DNA of 64,000 bases from Panulirus ornatus (taxonomy: Eukaryota; Arthropoda; Malacostraca; Decapoda; Palinuridae): the NCBI RefSeq assembly GCF_036320965.1, contig NC_092269.1:33935843-33999842 (forward strand), given 5' to 3'. Position numbers and translations under genes: made by a program. Shown here piece by piece: positions 10,983-21,916 of the stretch. A model generated the notes under the pieces. That model ran no database searches, was not told where the DNA came from, and saw only the letters and a list, made by a program, of their open reading frames with translations. The number at the start of each line of letters is the position of its first letter. Position 1 is the first letter of the stretch.

Positions 10983-11100
10983 GGTGGGTGGGGGGGGGTG
11001 AGGGAATATTGTGAAGATCAGAGGGGTGAAAGGATAGTCGAGGGATAGGGGGAAGGTAGGCTGGTGTGAACGAGGGATTAGAGTTTTGGGAACAAGGGAT
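9835..11100. other. Mostly unique spacer with short (CTC)n/(GAG)n patches
   Basis: The region is GC-rich and non-repetitive around 10,000-10,450, with (CTC)n near 10,585-10,625, (GAG)n near 10,676-10,698 and GT/GGGT tracts at about 10,949-10,998. Open frames on both strands at 10,000-10,450 are Pro/Gly/Arg-rich overlaps without recognisable motifs. A (CTC)n followed about 75 bp later by (GAG)n could pair. Confidence 0.4.
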
Positions 11101-11107
11101 AGGAAGA

Positions 11108-11430
11108 AAGGATGAATGGGGATAGGAGGAGAGGTTATCCATGGGGATAAGAAGAAAGGATCATTGGGGATAGGAGGAGAGGTTATCCATGGGGATAGGA
11201 AGAGAGGATCAGTAGAGATAGGAGAGGTTATCCATGGGGATAGGAAGAGAGGATCAGTGGAGATAGGAGGACAGGTTATCCATGGGGATAGGAAGAGAGA
11301 GGGAACTTGTGGGGGTAGGAGGAGAGGTTATCCAAGGGGATAGGAAGAAAGAGAACTTGGGGTGGGGTATGAGGAGAGGTTTTCCATGGGGATAGGAAGA
11401 GAGAGGACTAGTTGGATAGTAGGAGAGATT
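11108..11430 (+). repeat. 48-bp minisatellite (GGGGATAGGA), about seven copies
   Basis: The unit combines GGGGATAGGAGGAGAGGTTA, TCCATGGGGATAGGAAG and a variable GAGGATCAGTGG linker. Internal half-units (GGATAGGAGGAG and GGATAGGAAGAG) show it arose from a 24-bp ancestor. Confidence 0.88.
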
Positions 11431-11444
11431 AGCCATGATTGCCA

Positions 11445-12235
11445 TTGAGCGGGAATTATTTTCGGTAGCGTTGTATTTGAGAATTTTGTCCTATTTTGGG
11501 TTGTGTTGTGTTCGAGAATTTATTTATTTTGTGAGGCGAGCCTTCCCTGTTGTAGGAGAGGTGTTGTGAGTGCGATAGGGTTGTGATCTTAGTGTTGTTG
11601 TTATGAGGCGGTCGTCAGCGCCGGTAATGGTTCACTTGTCGTTGCACCTTATCTCCCCCCCCCCTTCCCCAATACGTGTTGTTAAGAGTTTACGTTGAAG
11701 CCACCAGGGGGGTGGAGTTCTCCTGCTGTGTTCCGTTATCGCCCTTATAGCAAGACGTAACACGTACGATTTGGCAGTTTCAATTTTAGTTTTTTTTTTT
11801 TTTCTCTCTCTCTAAGGGGAGTGTTCGTCCACCAGCTGATACTTCAAAAGATTGAGGTCACGTCAGGTTAAGCTGATGTTGTGAGAGGCGTGGACAGAGT
11901 AGCGGGAGCAGCTTAACTCCAGGACCCGTGTTCAGCTTAGTAAGTCGTCCCTCAAGATTGAGACCCACGCACCTCCTGGTCCCTCTTCTGTTTCGTCCAG
12001 CCTCCAGATCGCTCTCGGACATGCCCCTCCGTCTGCTGTACACCTCCTCCTCCTCCTCCATTTCGTATATACAGCTTCTTAAATCGGACCTGTGGGCATT
12101 TTCATGTACTCTTCTCTTCACCTGCTAAATGAACTATAGCACTGTGCGTAGATAGGTTTTGTGATAGCGATATACCCCCTCTCTCTCTCAAGACAGAGGT
12201 GTAATGAAGTGTATAAAGATAACTTCTTTCTTTCA
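11445..12235. other. Unique spacer, no gene recognised
   Basis: Non-repetitive sequence with a T-run near 11,790, a short (CTC)n near 12,044-12,060 and CT-rich patches. No splice-supported open frame was found. Confidence 0.4.
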
Positions 12236-12455
12236 TACTATTCGCCATTTCCTTCGTTATTGAGGTAGCGTTAAGAACAGAGGACTGGGCCTTTGAGGGA
12301 ATATCCTCACCTGGCCCCCTTCTCTGTTCCTTCTTTTGGAGAATTAAAAAAAAAAACGAGAGGGGAAGATTTCCAGTCCCCCGCTCCCTCCCCTTTTAGT
12401 CGCCTTCTACGACACGCAGGGAATACATGGGAAGTATTCTTTCTCCCCTATTCCT
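12236..12455 (+). mobile_element. Dispersed repeat, copy 1 (GAGGTAGCGTTAAGA family)
   Basis: The segment from ATACTATTCGCCATTTCC through GAGGTAGCGTTAAGAACAG, CTTTGAGGGAATATCCTCAC and GTCGCCTTCTACGACACGC to GAAGTATTCTTTCTCCCCT is matched along its length by 54,038-54,252 on the same strand. It encodes no protein. Length and dispersal suggest a SINE-like or MITE-like element, but I cannot see target-site duplications. The first 45 bases resemble the head of the minus-strand element at 59,465-59,695. Confidence 0.85.
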
Positions 12456-12559
12456 ATTGAGAGACGGCACCCTCCTGCCGGAGATGTTCGGAAGGTTACG
12501 TGATCAGCCACATCTGCCGGGTTGAATTAACTCCCCATGTGGCGCTCGGTCGCTGTGTT

Positions 12560-12585
12560 GTTGGTCAGGTTAGGTTAGGTTGTGA
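12560..12585 (+). repeat. Three-copy interstitial GGTTA run
   Basis: CAGGTTAGGTTAGGTTG contains about three TTAGG units, the arthropod telomere motif. That is too few to indicate a telomere and is probably chance or a relic. Confidence 0.4.
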
Positions 12586-12651
12586 GTGTTGCCCCCCACT
12601 CTTGGGAGTGTTGATGTAGTTGTTGGCGCTGTATCTGTAGTACAGCTGCTG

Positions 12652-12832
12652 TAAGGGGTCGTACCGTTGTGTTCAAGGGTCATACCGTCGTGCCCAAGGG
12701 CCATAACATCGTGCCCAAGGGTCGCACCGTCGTGCCCAAAGGGTCGTGCCGTCGTGTTCAAAGGTCGTACCGTCGTGTTCAAGGGTCGTGCCGTCGTGTT
12801 CAAGGGTCGTGCCGTCGTTTTCAGTGGTGGTT
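12652..12832 (-). repeat. GTACGACCC-family array (locus 2), minus orientation
   Basis: Plus-strand units read GGGTCGTACCGTCGTG plus TTCAA or CCCAA, period about 21 with slippage to 22. Six to eight copies are present. The more diverged 5' copies (GGGTCATACC, GGGCCATAAC) grade into homogeneous ones. Confidence 0.9.
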
Positions 12833-12859
12833 CGCACCTTTGTGTTCAGTTAGCTGAGG

Positions 12860-13122
12860 CCAATATCCTTCTATAGACGTAGAAAATGCCACATTGTTCT
12901 TAGCCTTGTGGTAACGTAGTCGTACCTCCGTGTCCTCCTCAGCACCAGGTTGAAGGCTGGGCCCCCTAGTGAGGTGGATGTCGACCCCATCACCATTCAT
13001 TGCGACCCGCCCGCCCCCATTCCTGAACCCTGCCTGCGTATTTGTCGTCACCCATCGCGTCCAGACACTCAAGGGCTGGAACGCTGTGACACGGGGGGGG
13101 GGCGATAATGGGCCCCGTGGCT

Positions 13123-13199
<77 letters not shown>

Positions 13200-13376
13200 C
13201 ACTCCCCCGTCCCTCCAACCCAACCCCACCGTTAATGAGCGAGGTATGTGGCGGTAAAGGTTTTACATGGGGGCTCCTCAGAGCATCCCCCTGACGCGCC
13301 CTCCTGCTGGTGCTGACACCGAGCTGAATGCCAGCCTAGGGAGGGGGTTGACTAATGGGTGCAGACCGTCACGCTC
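12860..13376. repeat. Spacer with (GA)n tract
   Basis: (GA)n occupies 13,125-13,196. The flanks are unique, with a G-run near 13,093-13,101, and I recognise no gene. Confidence 0.85.
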
Positions 13377-13790
13377 CCAGCGAGGGGCTGGCCACCTGAC
13401 TGGAACGCCCCTAGGGTATGGGTGAGGGAGCGAGGGGCTGGACACCTGCCTGGAAGGCTCCTAGGGTATGGGTGAGGGAGCGAGGGGCTGGACACCTGCC
13501 TGGAAGGCTCCTAGGGTATGGGTGAGGGAGCGAGGGGCTGGACACCCGACTGGAAGGCTTCCAGGGTAAGATTAAGGAAGCGAGGGGCTGGACACCCGAC
13601 TGGAAGGCTTCCAGGGTAAGGGTGAGGCGTTAGCCGCCTGACTGGAACGTTTCCAGTGTATGGTTAAAGGAAGCGAGGGGGGGAGGAAGGGAGGGGCTGA
13701 ACACCTGGACTGTAACCTTTCCAGGGTATGGGTGAGGGAGGGGAGGGGCTGCTCGCTGGACTGGAACGCTCTCCTCCACCCTGGAACGGC
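13377..13790 (+). repeat. 50-bp minisatellite, seven to eight diverging copies
   Basis: The unit is GAGGGAGCGAGGGGCTGGAC, then ACCTGCCTGGAAGGCTCCTA and GGGTATGGGT. The central copies are near-identical, and copies after 13,640 are diverged and rearranged. Confidence 0.9.
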
Positions 13791-13859
13791 GAGATCTTGT
13801 CTTTAGGTACCGTACTCAACCTGGAGGAGACTGTGGAAGGGAACCAGAGGGACTAGCTA

Positions 13860-14001
13860 GGTGAGTTGTGTACATGTGTTTAGGGGACGTGAGGGGAATA
13901 TTATGTATTCGGAGAGGACGAAAGTGAGGGAAAAAATATTTGCTGGGGGGAAGGGTTGACTTAAGGGGGAAAAGTTTCCAGTGAACTCCGTTGGGGAAAT
14001 G

Positions 14002-14092
<91 letters not shown>

Positions 14093-14404
14093 GAAAGTCA
14101 GGGAAGAGTTACGTCCTGCCCCCCGACGACCCATGCAGCAAGCAGACCGACCCTGCCTGACTGCCATGCGTTTTATTTCCCCCTGCAGGCTGGACGGAAG
14201 ATAGATAGCCACAAGTTCGTTAGGAAAAAAAGAAATATTTCCCTTTGTTGAGGAAGTTGTGGCCACACGACGCGAGGCGACTGGCTCCACTACCCTGTCT
14301 CGATTCATGTCGACTAGTGATGTAGGATCCAGTCACTTCGCCTCCCCCCCCCTTCACGTCCTGTGGTGTATGCCTTTCCTATGTACTCACGTGGATTACT
14401 GTAT
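13860..14404. repeat. (TC)n-(AC)n compound tract and unique flanks
   Basis: (TC)n occupies about 14,006-14,080, followed directly by (AC)n to 14,091. The flanks are non-repetitive. A GCTAG|GTGAGT donor-like string near 13,856-13,866 lies downstream of frames with stops, so I do not call an exon. Confidence 0.85.
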
Positions 14405-14520
14405 CCCATCCCTCCACCTCAGATAACCTCATACACCGTAAGGTCTTTGGTTATGCGTCTTTGCCATGGACTCCACCAGGTAGCCTCGTCGTAGACCATC
14501 GGGTCACTTCTGTTGTCCGA
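14405..14520 (+). repeat. AGACCATC-family repeat (locus 2)
   Basis: CAGATAACCTCATACACCG and then GTAGCCTCGTCGTAGACC with CATCGGGTCAC match the units at 6100-6275, with moderate divergence. Confidence 0.7.
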
Positions 14521-15500
14521 AAACCCTCGCATCAGCGTCGTTGCGAGCTGGTGCGACATCTGTCGCCGAACGGCGTCGTCTCCTGTGAGTTGCTCCCGCA
14601 CGTCGATCGAGGTAGACAGCTAACCTGTCGTTGCCTGCCGGAGTGAGGAGTTTAGACGCGTCGGTCAAATAGCTCCTCCTCCTAACCTCAGGGTGGGACA
14701 TGGTCGTCGTAACAGCTTGCGATAAGGTCGCTTGAGCTTTCTGCTGGAAGCATCTTGTTTCGTGGAACTTCTGCAGGAGGAGGAGGAGGAGCTACAGCGG
14801 TCAGGAGAGGAGAGGGGTGGGTGGTATGAAGGGCTGGCGGGCAGGCGAATAAAAATGTCTGACAAATGGGATTACTTGGCCCAGCGTGTGTAGGGTTGGT
14901 CGGTGTGCTGGGGGGTCAGTCACGCTCGCCGACACGGGGAATATACGAGCTGAGTGAGGCGTCAGGGGTGAGGGGGAGAAAGTTGAGAGGGAGAGGAGGA
15001 GATGGTAAGGGATACGGGAGGGAGGTGTGGCGCGAGAGGGAGTCACCAGCGAGACGGGTCGCGGAGGGACGCGCGACGTCGCGGTGTCCGTGGGAAGGAG
15101 GACGCGTGTTGCGGGGTGCGTGGGAGGGCGCGTGCTGCGTGTCACGGGTGCGGGCGCGTGGGCTCTTGAGTGACCACGTGTAGTGTGTGGGAACCAAGTA
15201 TTGCCTGCGTGTAGTTGCATGGCTGGCGCGTGGGGGTGTTGAGGGCACTTAGAGGCGTGTCATGGTCGAGGAACCAGGTGAAGAGTGTGTGCAAGGGGGC
15301 GTGGGAGTAGCCACGCGTGGTAGGCTTCGTGTGGCGCGTGGCGTGCACGGTGGCCGCGGGAAGGAACCATGCGGCTCATCCACGCCTGATTAACTCGTGG
15401 TCACAGAACTCACCCTCAGGGGCGGCCCTCCCTCCCTACCACAGTCCTCCCTCAACCCTGACCCCACTGCAATGGGTCAGGATAAAGGGCCAGGCTACCA
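14521..15500. other. GC-rich unique spacer, no gene recognised
   Basis: About 980 bp without tandem structure apart from CGCGTG-rich wording at 15,060-15,360. Both strands have long Arg/Pro-rich open frames, expected from high GC and few stops. I found no conserved motif. Confidence 0.4.
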
Positions 15501-15504
15501 TCAC

Positions 15505-15792
15505 ACCCCAGGGTCGTACTGTCGTGCAGACACCATACCCCAGGGGTCGTACCTTCGTGCAAACACCATACCCCAGGGGTCGTATCTTCGTGCAAACCAT
15601 ACCCCAGGGGTCGTACTGTCGTGCAGACACCTTACCCCAGGGGTCGTACCTTCGTGCAAACACCATACCCCAGGGGTCGTATCTTCGTGCAAACACCATA
15701 CCCCAGGGGTCGTACTGTCGTGCAAACACCATACCCCAGGGGTCGTACCTTCGTGCAAACACCATACCCCAGGGGTCGTACCTTCATGCCAA
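15505..15792 (-). repeat. GTACGACCC-related array (locus 3), 33-bp unit
   Basis: Plus-strand units read GGGGTCGTACCTTCGTGC plus AAACACCATACCCCA, about nine copies, alternating CCTTC, TCTTC and CTGTC. It shares GGGTCGTAC-GTCGTGC with the 21-bp family but has an added 12-bp ACACCATACCCC segment, so it looks like an expanded derivative. Confidence 0.9.
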
Positions 15793-15954
15793 TGATTGGC
15801 CACATACTATCTTTTCTTATTCAAACGTACAGGAAGGAGGAGGAGGAAAACCCAGGAGGTTGATGAACAGGTCGCGTTTCCCTCTTGTGTATTTGGCTGC
15901 GGAGAGGCGTCGGGGTGGCAGCCAATTCGTGCAGATCTGTCGCATTGTTCTCAT

Positions 15955-16185
15955 TTTTCCTTTTTTTCTTTTTTGCTCTTTTTGGCTTTTTTTTTTTTTG
16001 CTTTTTGGGCTTTTTTCTCTTTTGGGCTTTTTTTTTTTTTGCTTTTTGGGCTTTTTTTGCTCTTTTTGGCTTTTTTTTTTTTTTGCTTTTTTGGCTTTTT
16101 TTGCTCTTTTTGGCTTTTTTTTTTGCTTTTTTGGCTTTATTTGTTTGCTCTTTTTTCCCCCTATCAAAAAAAAGAAAAAAAAAAG
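15955..16185. repeat. T-rich repeat of GGCTTTTTTTGCTCTTTTT
   Basis: T-runs are separated by GGC and GC at roughly 20-35 bp spacing, ending in an A-rich stretch at 16,166-16,185. No coding value. Confidence 0.85.
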
Positions 16186-16387
16186 CGTTACTGTGGCGAT
16201 TTTTTTTTTTAATGTCTTCGAATTTCGTGTGTGTTTCGTTATTGTTCGTGCGTGGTACAGGAGGTCGTGGCCCCAGCCTGGACTGTACTCCTCGCGACTG
16301 TACTACTGTACTCCTCCTGCAGTCCTCTGTCTGTGGAGTCTAGTGGCAATGGTGTGGTTCCATGGAGAAGTTGATGGGAGTGTGATG

Positions 16388-16625
16388 TCGTACACTGGGG
16401 AGTAATTACCTGTCCGTACAGTACGAGGGAGGGGGAGTAATTACCTGTCCGTACAGTACGAGGGAGGGGGAGTAATTACCTGTCCGTACAGTACGAGGGA
16501 GGGGGAGTGATTACCTGTCCGTACAGTACGAGGGAGGGGGAGTAATTACCTGTCCGTACAGTACGAGGGAGGGGGAGTGATTACCTGTCCGTGCAGTATG
16601 GAGAGGGGGGAGTAATTACCCATCT
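16388..16625 (+). repeat. 35-bp minisatellite with TAATTACC core, six to seven copies
   Basis: The unit is AGTAATTACCTGTCCGTACA and then GTACGAGGGAGGGGG. Two copies carry GTGATTACC instead. Each standard unit has the homeodomain-type core TAATTA, as in the array at 35,930-36,668. Confidence 0.93.
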
Positions 16626-17156
16626 CTGCCATTTATACACCATAGGTGATCACCTTTTTTTTATTCATATCCTATTCGCGTCGTAATGACCTATTTGCCC
16701 TGAGCGAGGCGTGTGTAATTGGCTAATTGTACGGCGTGGGCAGTGCGTCATTGCCTGTTAGTAATAACCAATAGATTTACGCTCTACGGGGGATGTGAAA
16801 ATACCTATTTGTATAACCCATTTGCACGTAATGGGGAGTGTGATTACCATTTATATAATGAAGGAAGGGAGTTTCCATTCACTTGGGTCTCATAGTGTGT
16901 GCGTGTGAGTGTATGGTTTGTGTGTGTGTGTGTGTGTGTGGTGTGTGACGGGCGTCACGCTCCCGACACGAGCCCCCTTGGTCCTGGCTGTGACAGCTCT
17001 CTCCCTCTCTCCATTAATCTCGTCTCCCCACCTATCGCCTCCTGGCTCTCGAAGGTGTGTGTGTATGTGTTTCACGAGTGAGCGAGTGAGTCACATTAGA
17101 CAGGGGAGGGGGAACTCTGCAGTGTTGCCCTGGTTAGTGATGTTCCAAATCGTGGT

Positions 17157-17158
<2 letters not shown>
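16626..17158. other. Unique A/T-rich spacer with a (GT)n tract
   Basis: Scattered TTACC words suggest decayed units of the preceding array to about 16,870. (GT)n lies at 16,918-16,942. No gene recognised. Confidence 0.45.

Positions 17159-17159
<1 letters not shown>

Positions 17160-17227
<68 letters not shown>
17160..17227. repeat. (AT)n microsatellite
   Basis: Perfect (AT)n of about 68 bp. Confidence 0.95.
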
Positions 17228-17231
<4 letters not shown>

Positions 17232-17344
17232 ACCCTTCGTATCATGATGTTTGAAGAGGATTTCGGTCCTAATGATTTGTTCTGAAGGGGTTGAATGGCC
17301 TCCTAGAAAGGTTTGGGTTTAGGTACCAAAACCCCCTTTTTTTT

Positions 17345-17570
17345 TTAACCCTGTGAACACGATGGTACGACCTTTTGGGTATAAGGTCAGGCCTGATCTC
17401 TGACCTGACCCTTAAGGATCAGGTGAGAGGTCATGGTTTTATACCTGAAGGAGTCGTACCGTCGTTGCTCCATGGGTTGCGAGTCGCGCTTCACGACCAT
17501 GCGCCGTCGTAATCCAAGGGTCGCACCGTCGTGCGCAGGGATCGTAACATCGTGATCAAGGCATGACATT
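17345..17570 (-). repeat. GTACGACCC-family locus 4 with TGACC/GGTCA module (degenerate)
   Basis: TCTGACCTGACCCTTAAGG, then ATCAGGTGAGAGGTCATGG and TTTTATACCTGAAGG, precede GAGTCGTACCGTCGTTGC and a few diverged GGGTCGCACCGTCGTGC units. The ATGGTTTTAT link and the TGACCTGACC inverted repeat are also found next to the array at 45,775-46,300, so this is an older copy of the same composite element. Confidence 0.7.
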
Positions 17571-18640
17571 GCCCTCAGGTGATTGTCATCTGTTGATGAT
17601 GGAACTGTTGGGAAGGGCTGGGCTGCCTCTCTCCTTTAATCACCCGACAGGAGATCACCAATTGACTGTAACGCCAAACTAGTCGTCGCTTCTTATGTCG
17701 AACCGTGGGTCAGAATCGTGTACGCTGACGCATGTAGAGGAGTGGAGCGTCTCAGGGAGGTGCGGGGGCACTGATGGCAGCGATCGCAATGGGGGTAAGT
17801 GGGACGCGTCCACTTCTGGACGACCCCTCCGCGGACGACGCTGGTGGTGGCTGCGTTCACTTCTTGTTTTGAGAACTGGCAAAAAGGAGGAGGAGGAGGA
17901 GACGCCATCTATCATGCAACAGGACAACGACACCCGGGGAAAACGCGCTGCACGTCAGGCGAAGATCAGTATCATAGGATGAGGAGGGAAGAGGAGGAGG
18001 AGGAGGGGAAATAATGCCACCATCTTTGATGGAGAGGGGTCGTGAAGGGGGGAGGGGGTAGTATTTTGACATCTACTGACCGCTGGCATAGGACCGTGGA
18101 CTCCTCGCGCGTCGAAGAGGATACTCGACCTTAACGGCTCCGGCTCGTAATGGCTGAAGACCAGCTGTCAGGAGGCAGTTGCAGGGGAACATGAGATCCG
18201 CCCAAGAAGGCAAGTGATGATACGTTCTGCAAGACGAATGACGCCTCCGCGGAGGTCCCCGGGAGGCGGCGGGGCGAGCTTGACGCCCCAGGTTCGACTA
18301 CCCGAAGTATGTCGGTATTTTTTTTTTATAAATATACTTTTTTTTCTCTCTCTTACCAAGATTCACGCCTTTTGTGTCGAGAGGACGTGTTGCTCCTTCT
18401 GTTTTACGAGTCCCGGGCGCCTGTGTTTATCCTGTGGAGCGTCCGGGGGGTATAATACATATATACATACGGCCCGGGATGGACAGCGTCTGCCGCCCAT
18501 GATGCAAATGGTGTTAATTTGATGAACAGTCCCGGGTCGGGGGTGTGGAGTGGAGGTGGGTTTAAACTTAGCCTGCGCCGGCCCCGCTCCTCTCCCTCTC
18601 CCTCGGGTTACTCACTGGGTGGGTGAATGAACACCTTCGT
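17571..18640. other. Unique spacer, no gene recognised
   Basis: Non-repetitive with small (GGA)n patches. A minus-strand open frame at 17,679-17,933 and a plus frame at 17,695-17,982 overlap, and neither has recognisable motifs. Confidence 0.4.
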
Positions 18641-18650
18641 GTGGACTCAC

Positions 18651-18728
18651 CTTATTCATGGGTCGTGCAGGTCGGGAGTCGGGCATCTTTAGGAGAGAAG
18701 TGCCGGATGCCACAGTGAGAGAGCTCAT
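18651..18728 (-). other. Speculative initiating exon
   Basis: On the minus strand an ATG at 18,728 opens 26 codons, beginning MSSLTVASG and ending ARPMNK, directly before a near-consensus donor (AATAAG|GTGAGT). A TTCAGT initiator-like string lies 10-20 bp upstream. There is no TATA box, and the base at -3 is C rather than a purine. No protein family is recognised. An open stretch this short easily arises by chance. Confidence 0.12.
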
Positions 18729-18729
18729 G

Positions 18730-19900
18730 TGGTCTTGGACTGAACACACGAAGAAGGTGTTTGAATACATGTAGTGAGGCCGTGTATGGTGTTAGAATTA
18801 TGCTAGACACCTTAAGCAGATGTTGAATTATACTGAACACTTGATAAAGGTGTTGAATTATACTTAACACCTGAGGAAGAGTTCAGTATTCGCTGTGAGG
18901 GCTTGCATGGTCTTAGAATTTCGATTTGATGGGTATTATTTGACGAAAACGAACCTTAATGACCCTAATAGCTGATAGGTGTAAACCCAGGTAACCAACT
19001 GAATGGATTGTATTGGTGGCGGTGATGGTTTGTGTATTGGGGTAAGTGGCTTGAGTCTTGGTTATGTGTTGTCCGCTTGTGGTGTCAAAATTGTGCATAA
19101 AGGATAAATTTCCTCCAAGATGCGCAAGGAGAAGGAAAATGACGATTTATTGTTAAGGAACAGACTTAGCATGATCGGAAAACTGGGTGTTGTGAATTAT
19201 CTTCTGTGTGACAATGTGTCGGTGGGATAGTGTCAAATGCTTTCTCGCTGTTTGTTGTCACTAGTATTGTGCGGGACGGGTCCTATGTAGCGGTCAAGAT
19301 TGTGAGGTAGGTCAGTGCTAACCTGTATGGTCTTATAGATTTTAAGATATAGTATGGGAAGTTTTGAATGTGATGTAAGGTGTCATGAATATAATAGGTG
19401 ATGTCTTACATATAATCAAGGGAAACTTGAATATAGTATGGAAAGTCTTGTGTGTGTATATAGATGGTTTGTGTGTCTTCAAGTTTGGATATGACTCTTT
19501 GCGAGTTCTTCCTGTGTATAAAGGTCTGAGAATGAATAGATGTTTAGAAGTTGTTATAGAATCTATACCGAGCATCTAACTCCTAATATAGATGGCTCTG
19601 TACTTCAATGCAGACGAAACGGACGAGGATAGATTAGATTTTTGGTAAGCAGAGGAAAATGAATCATTAGTATATTTACATTTATATATTTCTCGTATCA
19701 GTCAATGTCTTGTGGGTGATGTTGGGAGACGATACTGCTGTTTAAGTGCTCTGGACTCTGATAGTGTGTATTGAAGAGGGTAATTAGCGTGATTTTTCAG
19801 AACTTACTGACGTGGGTGTTTCAGTGTTAATGATCAAAAGTGGTTACCATGGGTGTTGTGAGTGTTGATTATGTAAATAAAGAGTTTGATGCTTGTGTTA
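18730..19900. other. A/T-rich unique stretch with weak degenerate repeats
   Basis: Base composition shifts to A/T-rich. Degenerate units of about 35 bp with GGTGTTGAATTATAC occur at about 18,745-18,890, and GATGTCATGAATATA-like words at about 19,340-19,450. No gene recognised. Confidence 0.5.
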
Positions 19901-20134
19901 ACGTGTGGTGTGTGTGTGTGTGTGTTTGTGGCACTCGAGGTGACGGTGTGGTGGGCCACGGGATCAGTGCTCCAGACAGGCGCCCACCCGACCGTGGGCG
20001 GCCTCTTCGCCACCCAGGTCGGAGGTGAAGGTCCTTCATACCACCCCACCCACCCAACCATCCTAACGCCCACCCGCCCGCCACGTCACGGCGTTACCCA
20101 CTCTCATTCCACCAGCCCACCACCCTTGCCATCC

Positions 20135-20375
20135 ACCTAGCAGTCACCCATCTCTCCTCCCCACCCGCCTCTAGAATCACCCACCCTTGTCATACACCCA
20201 TCTCTCCACCCCACCCTGCTCCTAGCATCGCCCACCCTTCTCATCCACCTGTCATCCACCCATCTCTCCACCCCACCCGCCTCTTAGCATCACCCACCCT
20301 TGTCATCCACTTGGCAGCCACCCATCTCTCCACCCCACCCGACCCCCTTAGCACCACCCACCTCACCACCTCGGC
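20135..20375 (+). repeat. 55-65 bp minisatellite CATCTCTCCACCCCACCC, about four copies
   Basis: Each unit joins CACCCACCCTTGTCATCCAC, CTGGCAGCCACC and CATCTCTCCACCCCACCCG with indels between copies. Confidence 0.85.
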
Positions 20376-20621
20376 AGTATTCACAGCCACGCTCTGGGAT
20401 ACACCAGTTTGCAAGAATTAGGTTGTAAACAATGGCGTTCTTTTGCATGTGGCCAGACTGTAAAACAGAAGATTGCTGCCCACCCAACCCACCCTCCTTA
20501 ACCGGTGGTGGGCCGGCCGATAAGCTGCCAGGGCAAGGCAAGGTGGGTTGGGTGGGGTTCACAGACACCCAGCAGGGGGTGAGTTGGGGTTCGCAGACAT
20601 CCAGGGAGGTGGGTGGGGATG

Positions 20622-20890
20622 AAACCACAGACAGCCAGACATGGTGGGCCGCGGGCCCACAGACAGCCAGACATGGTGGGACACGGGCCCACAGACAGCC
20701 AGACATGGTGGGACACGGGCCCACAGACAGCCAGACATGGTGGACACGGGCCCACAGACAGCCAGACATGGTGGGCCACGGGCCCACAGACAGCCAGACA
20801 TGGTGGACACGGGCCCACAGACAGCCAGACATAGTGGGCCGCGGGCCCACAGACAGCCAGACATGGTAGGCACGGGCCCACAGACGACCA
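20622..20890 (+). repeat. 30-32 bp minisatellite ACAGACAGCCAGACATGGTG, about nine copies
   Basis: The unit ends GGACACGGGCCC or GGCCGCGGGCCC; a two-base shorter form (GGTGGACACGGGCCC) alternates with the longer one. The mix of 30 and 32 bp units staggers the reading frame. Confidence 0.93.
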
Positions 20891-20954
20891 GGTTGGACCA
20901 TTTTAACTTCAAGAAAAAAGGCAAACATTATCAGAATCTCCCCACGTCTCTTCT

Positions 20955-21290
20955 AGCTGGGCGTCACACAGTTGCCATAGTCTCTTGACGTGGGAGCCAT
21001 GGCCTCAGGGCAGCGCTGCAGTTTGCCGTGGCGACTGATCAGCGTAAGAGTTATCTTGGCGTATGGCCAGTGCACAGTTGCCATCCATGGTCTGCGTAAA
21101 GCACACGCGTTGCCTCTCTGGCCACGAAAGAGTGTACACACAGTTGCCATGGTCATGGGGCGGCACATGGCACCCCCATGGGTGCTACACAGTGCTCAGC
21201 CCCTTGGGTGGGTGGGGAGGGCAGCGTGACACAGCTGCCACATCCATGGCAACACGGCTGGGGTTGCCATAGCGTTCCTCTGCCGTCTTC
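20955..21290 (+). repeat. Degenerate repeat around CACAGTTGCCAT
   Basis: CACAGTTGCCAT recurs near 20,968, 21,073 and 21,140, with CAGCTGCCACATCCATGG later, separated by related GGGCAGCGC and CACATGG words. This is probably an old unit of about 70 bp. Confidence 0.6.
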
Positions 21291-21735
21291 TGCTGGCCAC
21301 AGCATCCTACACTGATCTCCCTCCTCCGCACACACTGATCTCCCTCCTCACCCTCACCCTCTCACGATATTCCTCCCTTGATCTATTACCCTTTACTCCC
21401 TCCCTTAGTCTCCCCTTGTGGTACTCCTCCTCTGTCCTTATCACCCCATTCATCCTCCCTTGGATCCCTCCCTGATGATATTCCTCACTCCCCTCGTCAC
21501 CCCTTTATCCTCCCTGGATGATCCCCAGGTTATAATACCCCTCAGTGCCCCGTCTCGCCCTTAAATCGTCCCTTGACCTCCTCCTCCTCCTCCCCCGTTT
21601 TATGACAGCCCTCACAGTGAACCAATGCATTGGGGAGGGTGGGAGGGGGAGATGAATGAGGGGGAGGAGGAGGAAGATGAGGAGGAGGAGGAGAAGGGGT
21701 CGAGTCGTGTCGGGTGGTGGAGGTGCTCTTCCCTC
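21291..21735. other. CT-rich low-complexity spacer
   Basis: Repeated CTCCCTCCT and TCATCCTCCCTTG words at about 21,310-21,520, and (GGA)n at 21,660-21,695. No gene recognised. Confidence 0.5.
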
Positions 21736-21738
21736 CGC

Positions 21739-21763
21739 CCCACACACACACACACACACACAC
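21739..21763. repeat. (AC)n microsatellite
   Basis: Short perfect AC run. Confidence 0.9.
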
Positions 21764-21916
21764 CAACCTCAAGACCTTGCGTCGACTGGCTCCTGACCTT
21801 GATGCCTGGGAGGTCCCCGGGTGACTGGCCTCTGCTGCTGCCGTCCCCGACCTCTGCTGCTCCTCCTCCTGCTGCTGTTCTACCCACCGAACCCCACCCC
21901 CTCCCTTCGCCCTCAC

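Noticed and set aside
12560..12585. Telomere-like TTAGG run
   Set aside because: Only about three units. Arthropod telomeres or meaningful interstitial blocks would be far longer.
13850..13870. GCTAG|GTGAGT donor
   Set aside because: All frames just upstream contain stops near the junction, and no acceptor pairs with it.
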